A stretch of DNA of 64,000 bases from Glandiceps talaboti (taxonomy: Eukaryota > Hemichordata > Enteropneusta > Spengelidae): the NCBI RefSeq assembly GCF_964340395.1, contig NC_135549.1, positions 31,253,332 through 31,317,331 on the forward strand, written 5' to 3'. The notes below the pieces were generated by a model. It was not told the origin of the DNA. It made no database searches and worked only from the letters and a program-made list of their open reading frames with translations. Below are positions 25,561-50,117 of the stretch, piece after piece. The position numbers were made by a program, and so were the translations under genes. The number at the start of each line of letters is the position of its first letter. The first letter of the stretch is position 1.

Positions 25561-25855
25561 ACTTTCTCCAAAAAATGAAATTCTTGCATAAAATCCAGCA
25601 CTTACAAAAATACAGCAAATGAAAAAAACTTTTGGATCATATCAAATGTAAAGAGTGAGTTTGGTAAATGTCAATGCTACTAAAATTAGTGTCAAACAGT
25701 GTTATGTACACATCTAAGTTAAATACTTACAGAATTTAGGAAGAGACACCATACATGATGAATTATATCAGTTACATATATATATATACATACATCTATG
25801 ATGGTAATTGTAACTTTAATCCGATAAGTAACTACTATAATATTTAGGAGATGCT

Positions 25856-26112
25856 AGCCCTGTCCCCATGTGAAATTTTGAATTGGTTCAAAACCAAATC
25901 GAAGTCAGTTTTACTGTCTTCACTTGCACTAAATTGGTAGAAATAAAGTTAGCTGAATCAGTTTGAAACCACCTCAAAGTAAATTATTGCAAAATCAAAA
26001 GTGAATCAACTCAAATCCATTGCTTAAAGTTTTCACATGGGGATAGAAATAGGTTTTGAACAAATAATTCATTTTGAATCAGTTTGGTATCAATTCAGTT
26101 GGGGACAGGGCT
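25856..26112. mobile_element. 257-bp MITE with AGCCCTGTCCCC ends
   Basis: The termini are exact inverted copies of AGCCCTGTCCCC (25856-25867 and 26101-26112). Inside, CCCCATGTGAAAATTT-like sequence on the left pairs with AAGTTTTCACATGGGG near 26027-26043, and TTGGTTCAAAACC pairs loosely with GGTTTTGAACAA. No coding frame spans it. This is a small non-autonomous DNA element lying downstream (3') of the TMEM121-like gene. Confidence 0.75.
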
Positions 26113-28537
26113 TGTTATAAGCAAACTTGGCTAAAATGTCCAATGTGTGTTAACATGATTCTGTACATACAAATCAATCAATGTAACTGTTATTTGACCT
26201 TAGCATTCAAGTACTATTGTAAGCTTGAATTTACAGAAACTATTGGTACAGTTTAATATTACTATACTCTCACATATATAATAAAACTTGAAACCTTTAT
26301 TAATGGTTACACTTTTAACATATAACCTGATTTTCACAAAGGTGTACATATTTTATATTAAACAGCAGGTAGTCACTGATCTCATTAGACAACTCATATA
26401 CTTACTGTACACTTTCATGAAAACAAAGACTAACACTGCTAAAAATCTGACGTAAAATCAAAGATTACTTTAAATTGTAAATTTCATGAAGATTGTCGAA
26501 ATCAAGTTTAACAGTGTTCACCTTTGACCTCTGCTCCTTTATCTCAGTCAAATTTTTTCCCATAATAATTCAAACTGGCAATTACAATCTAAAACCTATC
26601 CTAAGTACAGCATGCTAAGGCTGTTATTACATGTGACCATACTAATATATCGATTAATTCATATCAAAGTTTTACAGAATACTGTACAATGTGTAAAAGT
26701 CCACTGACAGTAAATATGACATTATCAAGTACAAAACAAACTACATGTATTTGACAAATTATTTCTACTTTACTTAATGTAAATGTCTACAAATATACAA
26801 CTTTGCAATGAACAGGCAAACTACCTGTGAGGGCACATTTCTTACAAAACAGTACAATCAAAATATACTTCTATATAAATAACACACATCTATAAAGTAA
26901 ATACACTAGCTAATCAAGCAATATGTAATGTGCAATATTTAGCACTGGGTGAAACTTTTGCATTCAGTACAACCACATGAATGTTTCTATTTTTATCTAT
27001 ATGGCACATTATCACTAATAATTTCATTATTCAATCAATCACCCTTTGCTTGGGACTCTCAAGGTGTTTAGATAAAACATCCCTATCCGTTTAACTTTCT
27101 TCATACTTTCCAAATTTCCATCCATTAATTTCATGGTGTATTACTAAATGTGGAGTTTGCTTTTAAAATTTGTGGAACCTGCAGATTTCAATAGTGTGTA
27201 TTTGACAACTGTTGTATCATTAAGGTATTTGAAAAATGTGGACAAATGTCTCCTCTTTCAGCCTCTGTCTCATAAATAGGAAATACTCTCAGCTCTGACT
27301 AGTATTATCAAACTATGATGCTGGAAAATGAAAACGAATGTCTTCCTTTGCAACAGAATCTCTTTTTCCTTTTCTGAGTAAAATATTTAGTCAGTAATTT
27401 ATTATGTCAATTAAAACAGAGTTTGGAAGTTTACAAACTATAATCATGAACTCTCCTGTAAGAGTAAAGGTTTTGACTTCAGAGATACCTTCACATGATT
27501 ATAGATCAACTTCAAGGGGTAAGAGATAGTCCTACTTTGCACATGAAAACAACTCCAAATGAGTGCACAAACATTAATGATTACTGTGATTGAAAAATGT
27601 CAATTTTTTCTCTTAGTTTGCACTGAAAAACATCTTAAAATGAGTGTGAAAACAGTAATAATCACTTTTGTTAAAACAGGTACATGTATCTCTCTAAAAC
27701 AGACACAGGGTATCTAGAGTATGTACAATGACACTGACAATATTAGAGTCTAATCATTTTAGATAATATGGTCTAAACTCTAATATTAGATGATGCATGT
27801 TGTCCAGACCACTGGAGGTAGGTTTTATCGGATAATATCAGATAAAATATAACTTAGCTGTCCGTCATGGATCCCCAGAGGTAGTTTTTATCCAATATCA
27901 TCCAATCAAAACTACATCTGGGGGTCCATGCTGCAGACACATATCATATCTAAATTCTAATATTATATTTTAGATTCTAAGTTAGATTTGTATATGAAAC
28001 TGTCCATAACAGTATTGACTTTGTAGTTGGACCTGGTAAATATGTATCATTAGCCAGTATCAATACATGTAATGTCTTGACCTTTCCAGCAGACTTCAAT
28101 CCCTTGTAGATTTTTATACTAGGTCACAATGTATTGTGAGGTGTAAATATCAAACAGTCCATAGGTTAATATTTAACTCAGGCTCCGCCCTCTTTAAATT
28201 TAAATCCTTGGACAGTTTCATATACATTTACCAATAATGACCATTCAATGCACAATGTCAAATCTACATAATTATCAGTTTGTGATAAAGATTTGTTGTT
28301 GTTTTTTTGTACAAATGTAGGGACTTGACTATCAACACACTTGGAACTTACTGCGGTTATCAATTTATGAGTATGTCTGAGAGAAAGTTTGAGTGTTATA
28401 TACATCACTTAATCTGGAACAACTCTGAAATCACTGCATCTGATAATAATCCTAGTATCCTATCATATCCAATATTAAAATGACAGAATTATGTAAATTT
28501 AAACAAATAGTTCTACACCAAAATATGTCATCTTTAT
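26113..28537 (-). other. Probable 3' flank or 3' UTR of the TMEM121-like gene
   Basis: This interval is unusual in the window for lacking tandem repeats and long inverted repeats. It follows directly after the stop codon of the minus-strand TMEM121-like gene, so a long 3' UTR is plausible. An AATAAA signal on the minus strand is present at about 26296-26301 (TTTATT on the plus strand), but no transcript evidence is available. A 65-nt hairpin is embedded at 27866-27930. Confidence 0.35.
27866..27930 (-). other. 65-nt hairpin
   Basis: Arms of 23 nt (CATGGATCCCCAGAGGTAGT... and its near-complement ...ACATCTGGGGGTCCATG) pair with about two mismatches around a loop of about 19 nt. It lies in the presumed 3' flank of the TMEM121-like gene. 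It could be a small MITE or a structured RNA element. Confidence 0.45.
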
Positions 28538-29680
28538 CTACAGTTGATGGGGAGTAACCTCTTTGTCGTCAATTTTCTTTTTGTCTTTATCATCTAGTGT
28601 TATCTCATCCTTCTGTTTATCTTTCAAATCACGGAGGGGAATGTCGTTTCCTTCTTCATTGTCTTCATCATGAGCAACTTTATGGGAGAAAGTATCGCAA
28701 GCCGTACAGACGTTGTGGTTGTGTAGGAATTTATCAAGAAAGTAATAATTCTTACAAAACTTACACACTTTAAGTCTAAAGCTGCCCAAGTTACAGAAAA
28801 ACTCATGTACATCTAAAACTATCATTATCACATTCTTTGTGAGGTATGTCGAGACACCGCTGTTTCGACCATGCCACAGATGGGAACGGATGACGAAATA
28901 TGGTAGATTAGTGAGAAAAATATGACATACAGAATAGATAAATTTGAACCATCTGCTAGTTGTTTTACCATCTTTACTATTCTCCCTCAGCTCTACGAGA
29001 GCTAACACGGGGAGGAATAAGTTGATACAGGCAAAGGAAATGATTGCATTTTCAATTTCCCAGGTCAGCAAAATTCCAGTTTCTGTCACAAACAACATAT
29101 CAAGAAGTTGACAGGTATCTAAGAGGTCAAAGGTCACACTACCAGTTAGAAATGCTATGTAATGTTGTCTGGTGGTGTTAGGCTCTACATCATGGTGTGT
29201 GAATACAAGAAACAGAAACAAAATGGCTGAGACTGAGATTGTCATTTTCAGAGTATTAGGACCAAATTTTTCTGCCTCAGTCAAGGGTTCTGCAATGGTT
29301 TTGAAAATGTAAGCCACTCGTGGCACCAGACAGCAAGCATAGGCCAACCAGCAAACATAAATAAAACGTAACTCATCCCCTAACACTGATTTCAGTGTGC
29401 CAACATTTTGTTTCGGTTTGGATGTTATTGACCCATCAGCTTCAGTGATGGGTAGCTTTCTAAAATGTAAGAATGATGTAATAAGGGCATAGAGCCAGAC
29501 TATGGTAGCTACTATGTCACATACAATCCAGGCGTACTGAGCATTGTTGTCTTTGTTATTTGATATGATGTAGTAGTCCAGAATGACACCTTGTGCAATC
29601 AAGGCCAGAATACTTATCAGTATAGCTACGATGGTCAGGATTTCTTGCACCACTCTCTTCCTCTTTGCATTAGATGCCAT
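28538..29680 (-). CDS. TMEM121-like multipass membrane protein, 380 aa
   Basis: A single uninterrupted coding region. Hydrophobic segments lie at about residues 13-37, 49-72, 105-128, 145-161, 178-198, 210-231, 246-265 and 278-298, giving roughly six to eight membrane spans. Similarity to the TMEM121 family is recognised in the FDLLDTCQLLDMLF segment (residues 184-197) and the YLTKNVIMIVLDVHEFFCNL segment (279-298), with matching spacing; the function of that family is poorly known. After the last span come two cysteine pairs, C306-x2-C309 and C325-x2-C328, with H320 and H322 between, resembling a zinc ribbon. A highly charged K/D/E tail follows (about 336-373). The start is the first ATG, with GC before it. 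TTACTTGTAG ends 13 bp upstream and could be the acceptor of a 5'-UTR intron, so a non-coding first exon may lie farther right. The family call is from memory of the pattern, not a search. Confidence 0.78.
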   Translation of the reverse strand: MASNAKRKRVVQEILTIVAILISILALIAQGVILDYYIISNNKDNNAQYAWIVCDIVATIVWLYALITSFLHFRKLPITEADGSITSKPKQNVGTLKSVLGDELRFIYVCWLAYACCLVPRVAYIFKTIAEPLTEAEKFGPNTLKMTISVSAILFLFLVFTHHDVEPNTTRQHYIAFLTGSVTFDLLDTCQLLDMLFVTETGILLTWEIENAIISFACINLFLPVLALVELRENSKDGKTTSRWFKFIYSVCHIFLTNLPYFVIRSHLWHGRNSGVSTYLTKNVIMIVLDVHEFFCNLGSFRLKVCKFCKNYYFLDKFLHNHNVCTACDTFSHKVAHDEDNEEGNDIPLRDLKDKQKDEITLDDKDKKKIDDKEVTPHQL

Positions 29681-30480
29681 GCTTCTTATTTCCTACAAGT
29701 AATCAGAATATAATGCATTTATAAGAATGATGATAATCTCCAACCAAACAATATTCTCACACTGTAACTAGAATTTTGAGATACTACCAAAATTAAGAGA
29801 GTCTAGCTTTTCAATTAGGCAACACAATGTTTGTCTCGCATATTTGTTGTTATGAATTACACAAATAATACACATGCACAGGAAATGATACATTTTATCT
29901 CACCGTGAACACAAAACAACATCGGTATTGGGGGAATTAAGATTCAAACACAAAACTAATATTATTTAAGATCAAATGTAACATACTGTATTCTAGGAGT
30001 GCATGCTATCAGTGTCTGTATGTTGTTTGTGTAACGCATAACCAAAAAATACACACATAAAATACATCATGTTGTCTAATTGAAACTATATACTCTCTTA
30101 ATTGTGGTAATAAATTCATATTTTGTTTGTTTCTTTTGTCAGTTTACACTTCTAAACAAGTCACAGCACTTTGGATATGGTCCAATATATCACAGGCATT
30201 ACTGTAGGCATGCAAACTTGTTTTTCATACCATAATGCTATATGTAATACACTGTGCTCACACTACCCATTTGCCACTGCCACCAGATGTGAAAGAAAAA
30301 GTCAAATAGCACTTTTTTTAAAATTTCAAAGTTGTTTGCCATAGTGGCAAATCAAAATTCTTGCCAAGCTAACATCAATGGCTAGTCCCCGACTTTACCA
30401 TACATATAATTGACTGGCAGTCGCCATGTAAAGAAGTCGTAGTCATCATTTCTGCAACATGTGTACCACTGTAGCCTTAA

Positions 30481-32884
30481 AGGTGATTCAAAATGCTCAC
30501 ATTCACTATCGCTAATTTGCTAGACGACATGTTTGTGAAATGCATTCTGGTTTTAAAACTTTTCAAAAGCGTCTGCAAACACCTTAAAATGACCCTTTTT
30601 CAGTCACTTCCCTTCGGATTTACTTCGAGAGTTTTCGAGTATTTCCGGTCCCACCTAGACCACGGGATTTTATGACGTCATAAAGAGACATGGATAGCAC
30701 GTAGCCTATGGCGAGCGTAGTCACTAGGTGAACAGAACTCAACAGCATTGTGAAAAAATACATTGCTAGTGGTTGTAACAGACATCAGTAAACAAAAACT
30801 ACACTCTACATGTCTTATTAACCAACATTTACCGATATTTACTCACACTTTCTGACTAATTGGCAGTGTCTGTGGGTATAAATGCTAAAATATGATCTCC
30901 CCATATTATGGCAAAATAAATCAAAAACGGCTAGACTAGATATATATAAACACTTGTAATGTCGCGTGTTTCACATTCATTGACTTTTATTTATCTGATT
31001 TTTTATTATTTGCCGACAAGAAGCATTACGATACCGTGGTGACGTTTGACGGCATCCCCGGGCCAAGGACGGCATATTTTAGCCCAATTGTACTCGCGTC
31101 GCCTTTTGAACAGTGCATTTAACAACAAAGTAAACATATTTCATCTCGAATAAATATACTAGCTATTAGATTGCCATATCATCAGCAATAAAATTGTAAA
31201 GAATTGAGGAAATTTCGTGAGTTTAGTGTTGTCATTTACATGACTTTAGCAACTCGTCTGGAAGAAAACTTGTATGGTTTCCCTTGTTGCGATATCACTT
31301 AATTTAATGCAACAATGCAACATGCCTATTTAATATTCATTAGAAGAATTCTGTAAGTGTACAGTTTAGGAAACCAACAAATCAAATATCGCGATGTGTT
31401 CATGATATCAAATACGATTGGACAATATTGACGTCGGCAATCAAGGTCGTGACCCCAGCACATGGTTATGAAAGAAAGCCTGCAACTAGATACTTGGCTA
31501 GCCACGTCCGGTCCCGTTTCTCAGGGTTTGTTTTGAAGTTAGAGACGTTATTTCTGTACGACTTGAAGAATTTTACAATATATCTGATTGATAAATATGG
31601 ATTACATCAACACGTGGATAAATTTAACCCGACACGAATGTGCGCTGTGCTCTCCCGATTCCATACGTACATTGTACATACACTGCTTCAGCTTTGATCG
31701 GCGGCCTAGTATGAGCTTACTGCCACGGCCGCGGTGACTGCACAAAACTTGACAACACTACCCCTCTACCGATATATAATAATCACCTGTATACCGTGAT
31801 AAAAAGAAGCAATAATTCGAGTCCCCAACAAGTCGATGAGACCTACTTCTGTTCTGTCCGATCCGAATGCGAGTTTCTTAGGTTTTATATGGGTTGCAGA
31901 CTCGGACTAGAGTATTACGCCCTAGACAATAATAGATGTAAACTTGTGTTCACAAGCCAAACATGTGACAATACAAGACCACAACGAAAACTGTGAAAAA
32001 TTTGCAGGTCAGTCTCATTTTATATATGGACAACAAAATTTGGTCGGTCACAGTTCCATTTACATGTACATGATGCAATGACTCGGAGCGTACTTCCATA
32101 TGCTCGGAGTAAATCGAATCAATTAGTGTATTATGGGACCAACAAATATATTGTGGCACATGTCCCGATACGCCTTCTTGAAGTTTCCCATTGGTATTCT
32201 AATAGCTAGTATATTATTCGAGATGAAATATGTTTACTTTGTTGTTAAATGCACTGTTCAAAAGGCGACGCGAGTACGATTGGGCTAAAATGCCGTCCTT
32301 GGCCCGGGGATGCCGTCAAACGTCACCACGGTATCGTAATGCTTCTTGTCGGCAAATAATAAAAAATCAGATAAATAAAAGTCAATGAATGTGAAACACG
32401 CGACATTACAAGTGTTTATATATATCTAGTCTAGCCGTTTTTGATTTATTTTGCCATAATATGGGGAGATCATATTTTAGCATTTATACCCACAGCCACT
32501 GCCAATTAGTCAGAAAGTGTGAGTAAATATCGGTAAATGTTGGTTAATAAGACATGTAGACTGTAGTTTTTGTTTACTGATGTCTGTTACAACCACTAGC
32601 AATGTATTTTTTCACAATGCTGTTGAGTTCTGTTCACCTAGTGACTACGCTCGCCATAGGCTACGTGCTATCCATGTCTCTTTATGACGTCATAAAATCC
32701 CGTGGTCTAGGTGGGACCGGAAATACCCGAAAACTCTCGAAGTAAATCCGAAGGGAAGTGACTGAAAAAGGGTCATTTTAAGGTGTTTGCAGACGCTTTT
32801 GAAAAGTTTTAAAACCAGAATGCATTTCACAAACATGTCGTCTAGCAAATTAGCGATAGTGAATGTGAGCATTTTGAATCACCT
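30481..32884. mobile_element. TTAA-flanked foldback element, 2404 bp
   Basis: Arms of about 690 bp (30481-31170 and about 32198-32884) are inverted copies at very high identity, each beginning AGGTGATTCAAAATGCTCAC. The element is flanked on both sides by TTAA (30477-30480 and 32885-32888), the target duplication expected of piggyBac-type elements. The loop of about 1 kb has no long open frame, and small frames in the arms (for example one read at 30493 and again at 32690) are mirrored copies of the same non-coding arm. This is a non-autonomous element; piggyBac affiliation rests only on the TTAA flanks. It lies between the TMEM121-like gene and makorin. Confidence 0.8.
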
Positions 32885-32999
32885 TTAAGCATTGTAACTA
32901 TGGTTCTGTTGGCAAGATTTAACATAATCTTGTATAGAGTATTAGGGCATCACAGACCATCATTAACTATTAGATTAGAAATGGTTACACTGTTTTGAA

Positions 33000-34440
33000 A
33001 AGTATAAGAATTCACCCATCACAGGTTTTCAGTAAAATAATATTACCAAAGTATTCTGTTAGAAGACAAATAAAGAGAACACAATGATGAAAATGTAGTT
33101 ATTTCCCATATTTGAAAGCATGTTTGTTTCCAAAAGACAAAGTTTTGACATACAAGAACTTATGTGGTCAAAACTAGGGCTCAACAACTCCCTGTGTTAT
33201 TGCATGTCTAAACACCATTACCAATATTACTATAATGATGACCAAAACTACAACAATTCTAGCTTGCAATTTTCTATTTTGTCACATTTTTTTCTATTCC
33301 AGAATATCTTATCATTGTAACACACTTGGCTTCACAGTCAGAGATGTTAATAACTACATAAGTAAAATGATATTTTTCATCTATATTTGAAGGAAAGAAA
33401 GTGGTCTGTAAATGTTGTAGTGATTATTATGGTTTTCTGTATTTATAAATTGACTTGTGATAATGAGTCAGTGTATATGTTTTGTTTTTAGACAAGGAGA
33501 CTGAGTCCTGGTGTAGTTGTGCCTTGACAACAAATTTCATGACTGAAAATAAACTCAATACTTTAGCCTCAAATAACTGTGTTTTGTCAATATACACTAG
33601 TTATTATGAGTTATTGTTATCTCAGGTGGTATAAATGAGTGAGTGAGTGAGTGAGTGAGTGAGTGAGTGAGTGAGTGAGTGAGTGAGGGAGAGTGTGGGT
33701 GTATGTGTGGGGGGGGGGGGTATGTGTGTGTGTGTGTGTGTGTGTGTGTTTAGTGAAATAAACCTATCCCAATGTGATTAAAATCTTATGAGGATGTATG
33801 ATATATATCATTTACTATTTCTCTCACCTACTTATACACTTTGTCTTCTCTACTATATGTATCAATTAGCCTTCTTCCTATTCTATGGAAGAGGTTTACT
33901 TTTGGATCATATTCAAGGGTTTACTGCTCTTCAAATTATACACCAAAACTGTGGTGCATAAAATTTGTACAGCCTCTTTTAAATGTTATACTTACCTCCT
34001 AACTGTATATGAATGTTATAGTGAAGACAATTTTTAGGAGCTCGCAGAGTTGGCAATTTTAAATGTACACAGTATGAATTCTATTCACACTGGTATGAGA
34101 AAATTACAACCTTGCTATATAGCGCCTCTTCCCCTGCAATAAAAATAAATGAGTTATATTAATAATTTTATGTATTCGTAAAATCGCATGGTGGAAATAA
34201 TTGACTGGGCGGTGCTCAATGAATTAAATCACCTTGTAAACAAGGCCAGACATTATAAATAGACATGACTCATTAGCATACCTAAAGGTCACGTCATAAA
34301 ACAAAGACCACAGACAGACATATGACGTTCAGGTGTTGATAATATTAATAAACAGCTCCAGTTCCATTTTCTTCCGTTAGTTGCGTTGAATTTTAAACCA
34401 CGAAAACAAAAACAACAGCGTTGTCGTTTATACAGCGAAT
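33000..34440. other. Intergenic stretch with simple repeats only
   Basis: No gene recognised. It holds (GAGT)n at about 33636-33686, a G run at 33709-33720 and (TG)n at 33724-33750. This is the upstream side of both the minus-strand TMEM121-like gene and plus-strand makorin. Confidence 0.6.
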
Positions 34441-34445
34441 AACAT

Positions 34446-34516
34446 TACTTTACATTACATTACATTACATTACATTACATTACATTACATTACATTACAT
34501 TACATTACATTACATT
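34446..34516. repeat. (ACATT)n microsatellite
   Basis: About 14 copies of the pentanucleotide TACAT, about 540 bp upstream of the makorin start codon. Confidence 0.95.
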
Positions 34517-35059
34517 GATATCAGAATTACCACTTCCCCGAATGAACTGAAAATAAGCAAATTTCCATAAAATACCTAAAATCAAACACAAGGCAAGCTT
34601 GCTTCTTGATACGAACTGATAACAATCCGGCTTCAAAACTAAGTTGAATGTCTTCAGTGATATCAATATTTGTAAACTCGGGCGGCGATGTGGTCGTGTG
34701 TGTGTTTAGATTCTTGTTGCTTCGTCCGGATTGACCTCAAAAACAGGTCATTTCCGGGATTCTAGTTGACATTTTCACATCCGGGTGAGAGGTCATTTCG
34801 CCGCTCCTCTGTATGATTGGATGTTCGAGTTTAGGGTGAACAGACGGGCGAAAATCCTGCCGACCCTGCCCTTCACCGCACACTTCTCCGTTCCGATCGA
34901 AATTCGTGAAGCTGATAGTGATCAAGACCTGCACAGAAAGAGACACGCCTCGCTGCCATGATTTAAACTAGGTCATAACTATATTGCAGCATAAACTAAG
35001 ATATTGTGAAACAGAGGAACGCACATATCTTGTCACACATCTAGTGCACAGACTCTACA

Positions 35060-46443
<11,384 letters not shown>

Positions 46444-48590
46444 TTGCTTGCCTCCCTTACCCCAGTACTATAAATGGTTTAGTCTACAATTGTGTTACTG
46501 TATTTAGTGAATTGACCATTCCATTTATTTTGAGGGTAATATCAAATACCAGGAATCGAACTTCAAATGTTTGGCACATCAAGAGAAACTTACAAATGTT
46601 TTTGTTTTTTTACTTTTATCAGATTTACCTCTACTCTGCAATGGAAATCAAATTTAAAAGAAATTCTACAATTATATGATATTCAAATTGATAGTAACAT
46701 GTATTTACACTTCTTGTTTTTTGTAATAATGCAAATTGTTTTACCTCTAGATTTTGAAATGAGCTTGTCTAGTAATACATATCCCAGTCTAGGGAGATTC
46801 ATCTATATCTTGAAATTCTTGGACTGTAAGTAGTCAAGTTTCCTTTTAACCATAGTACCTTTAGATATATACAATTCTATGTAGATATAATTCCAAAATC
46901 TTTTTGAGATTTACGTACACATTTTTTGAGTTTATTACAATTTGTAAAGCCATTACTGTGAGATTATTGTAACTTGAAATCAATGCTTAAAATTAGAGAA
47001 ATCCTTTATCAACTGCTCTGGTCGGATTTTTCATCTGTGATATTTGCTTGTAGTATTCAGAATATATTTCTTGGAGTTTGCAGCTATCGATTTGTATAGA
47101 CATAAGGTATTCTTTGTTTATTTTTTGTTTGTTTGTTTGTTTATCAAGTCTTATTGTATCAATGTGATACAATATTTACTTACGTTTTCAGCTGCCTTGT
47201 CATCAACTTTTGATAGTTGTTATTAATTGTATTTACTATGTGATTGTCTTGTAATATGACCTACTCACAGTGCTGTGTATCAATACAGGATTACTTTGCA
47301 TGTTTTCAAACCAAGGAGTGCATTTATATCAATGTATATTACCTGGATTTCGTCAATCATTTAGTGATAAATTTAAAAAAAAAAACAATTATACCAAAAA
47401 ACGTTCATAAAAAAATCCTAATTTACAAAAAATGAAATCATAATTTAAAAAAAAGAAGAAGTTATAATTGACATCCTGCATTTTTGCTGAGATGTGAATA
47501 GTTGATACTGGAAAATATGAATAATTTGCATAAATTACTGAATGTAGGTAGGCTGTAGTGGGAAAGTAGTTATTGTTCTAGCTAGTATGATATGGCCTAG
47601 GCATGTTGAATGTTGGCAATGTAAGTTGCTTAGTTTGGTACAGAAAAGTTTGGGGTATTCGTATATACATACATGTAGAACATTTGTAACAAAAATACCT
47701 AAAAGCATTACTTTGACTTTGTCATTTTTTTCCATCATATTTTGTATTTTATTTTATTATATTTTATTTCATTTTATTTTATTTTATGATATTTTGCAGT
47801 ATAATGCTGTTCAAGTTGTATGCATTACCAATGATATCAAGGGTAGGGATGTGGTTGGGATAAGGGTAGGTGGGAGTAGGGATGTCGTAACAAACTTGTG
47901 CCTGTATTTTCCTTGATCATGAAATACAAGGATAATGTGTATGTTTGATTTATCATGTATTTACAGTTGAAGTAATGATAGGGGCATAAACATATGTTTC
48001 TACTCTCCCCAAATCTAATCAATTCAAAGTATTGCAGTGCTTTGAATTGAAGTATTAATGATGAAGTACTGCAACACATTGATACATTACTGAACTTACC
48101 CTGATGTATTTAGCTACAGTAGTCACAACATTGCCCTCATAGTGGTAAAATTGAATTACAGTTTACTTTGGAGGCACCACCGAACCGGCGCGAAATATTT
48201 ATTGTTGCAAGTAAACCCCATCTATTGGTAGATATCATCATGGCTAGATGTACAGTGTGATGTATTAGACAACAAACCTTGGTAACTGTAAAAGGTACCA
48301 TTTTTGAAATATTTTACGATTGAAGTTATCAGTAATGACATACACAATGGCAACACATTTTTAATGTGAAACTACTAAATTATGTACAAGGACGCAAACC
48401 TACTTATGAAATGTATCAAGATGTTGCAGTATGATAGGAAGCACTGGAAATGTAAACATTTGTTGCTCTCATCAAAATGTCACTAAATAATTTGATTGAC
48501 TGCATGCCTGTCTTGCTTTCTCAATTAAAGGGTAAGAATAGAAGTGTGATAAACTACAACTCAATGTACTACAAACATTATCATTTGAAT
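46444..48590 (+). other. Makorin 3' flank
   Basis: AT-rich sequence after the makorin stop codon, expected to include its 3' UTR. A-runs occur at about 47380 and 47440. An (ATTTT)n tract lies at about 47743-47798. No further gene is recognised and the polyadenylation site is not evident. Confidence 0.5.
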
Positions 48591-48599
48591 CATGTTGTG

Positions 48600-48960
48600 T
48601 GATAGTGTCCATATGGATGAGGATTGGGTATTTATTTTGGATTTTTAATTCATAAAAACAATTTAACATGGCTTGCTACTTGAAAAATCGATGTGAAACA
48701 ACATATGCCAAGTCCTTGTTTGTAACTAGATAAATTGCAAAGGATTAATAACTGTAAAATGCTTGTACATGTATGTACAATAACAAACTTTTTACACATT
48801 TTTAGCTTTTTGCAGTGTTTGGAGTTGCAAACACAGACTTGGCCTATGCTATTTCCCATTGACGTTACAAGTTGGAAGCCATGGTAAAATTGTTTAATAA
48901 ATTAAAAATCCAAAATACACACCCCAGCCCTCTTCTATATGGCCACTTTAAAGTTTAATA
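48600..48960. repeat. Dispersed repeat family, copy C
   Basis: Third copy of the family at 10019 and 21805: CCAAGTCCTTGTTTGTAACT, ACAATAACAAACTTTTTACA, AACACAGACTTGG, TTAAAAATCCAAAATACACA and TATGGCCACTTTA, in the same order. Divergence between copies is substantial. Confidence 0.6.
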
Positions 48961-50117
48961 AATTAAAAGCAATTAAAAAAATTAATGATAAATAAAAAAA
49001 ACACAAGATAAAAGCAAACCTTTGTCCATTCTCCTGACACTATAAAAACTAGCTGACCCTTTAAATTGGTTTAAAGGTATTTGACCCACATGACCCAGGT
49101 CAAAGGTGCACTTTATATTTATTATTTTTCACAGCTGTGCAATTCTCTTTACATTTATGTGTATGCAGAGATATTCACTTGAAATTTCTTACTTTATATT
49201 TTAATTTTCCATAAATTTTGTCTTATTTTTTGTTGTAATTATTAAACGAAACTTGAAAAAGTTATTTTCTAAGTAATATTTTCAATTTACACTATAATTT
49301 ATGGCAAGCAGTTTGATTATTTGAAACTTACAAAAAAAATTGTCTTTTCTTACAAAATAAATGTTTATTGAATTGGAATTAGACAAGACATAGATTGCAA
49401 CGATGTGTGTAGTGTTTTCAGTTTACTCGGGGAATAGGAACTTCAGAGTTTCAAGCAGTGGTTGTTTGGTGGTTTTTACCTTATTTGAAATAGTGCATTC
49501 ACATATTAGGTTGGCAAAATTAAGTGCCTATAGACAATTCACAGAAAATCATTTGCCAAGAAAAAGAAAACACTCACATAAATTGTTAATCATTTATTGT
49601 TAGTGAAAGCAAAGATATAACTTGTTACATTGTGTGGTGTTATGTGCACAAACCTCATGCAGGTTAAAACCTTCAAATAACTTACTTTTAGACATATGAC
49701 AGGTGCTTCTACAATCACACACTCAGGATGTAAACTCTTTTGAAGTTTTTGTGACGTGCTTACAGACAGACATGGAGGAAATCTTTTCATCTCTAGTACT
49801 TTGCATTGTAGGTCTCAGGAAATAATGTGTAAAACTGAATCAACTTTAAATGACTTTGAACTTGGATTTGCACCACATGCCTTCAATAATGTACTCAATA
49901 GAATGCACTTTTTCATCTTTGTTAACTTGAAATATAGTATAGTTACCAGAAATGTAAATGTTTACTCTTTAGGTGTTGTATTTTTGACTGATGAAATGTG
50001 TACTATTATTCTCCAACTGTAACTGTTTCAATGTTTGAACTGTAGTTTAAATTTTGATGCCAAATACAATGTGTTGTCCTTAATGTAACTTCCTGTAATA
50101 GCGTACGTTTCACTTTA

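Noticed and set aside
30493-32872. Matching 60-codon frames on opposite strands (30493 plus, 32690 minus)
   Set aside because: They are mirror copies of the same non-coding arm of the TTAA-flanked foldback, with no domain or splice context.
34737-34946. 69-codon minus-strand frame upstream of makorin, as a gene or a 5' exon of the TMEM121-like gene
   Set aside because: The location would suit a divergent first exon, but I see no splice pairing that can be demonstrated from sequence alone.
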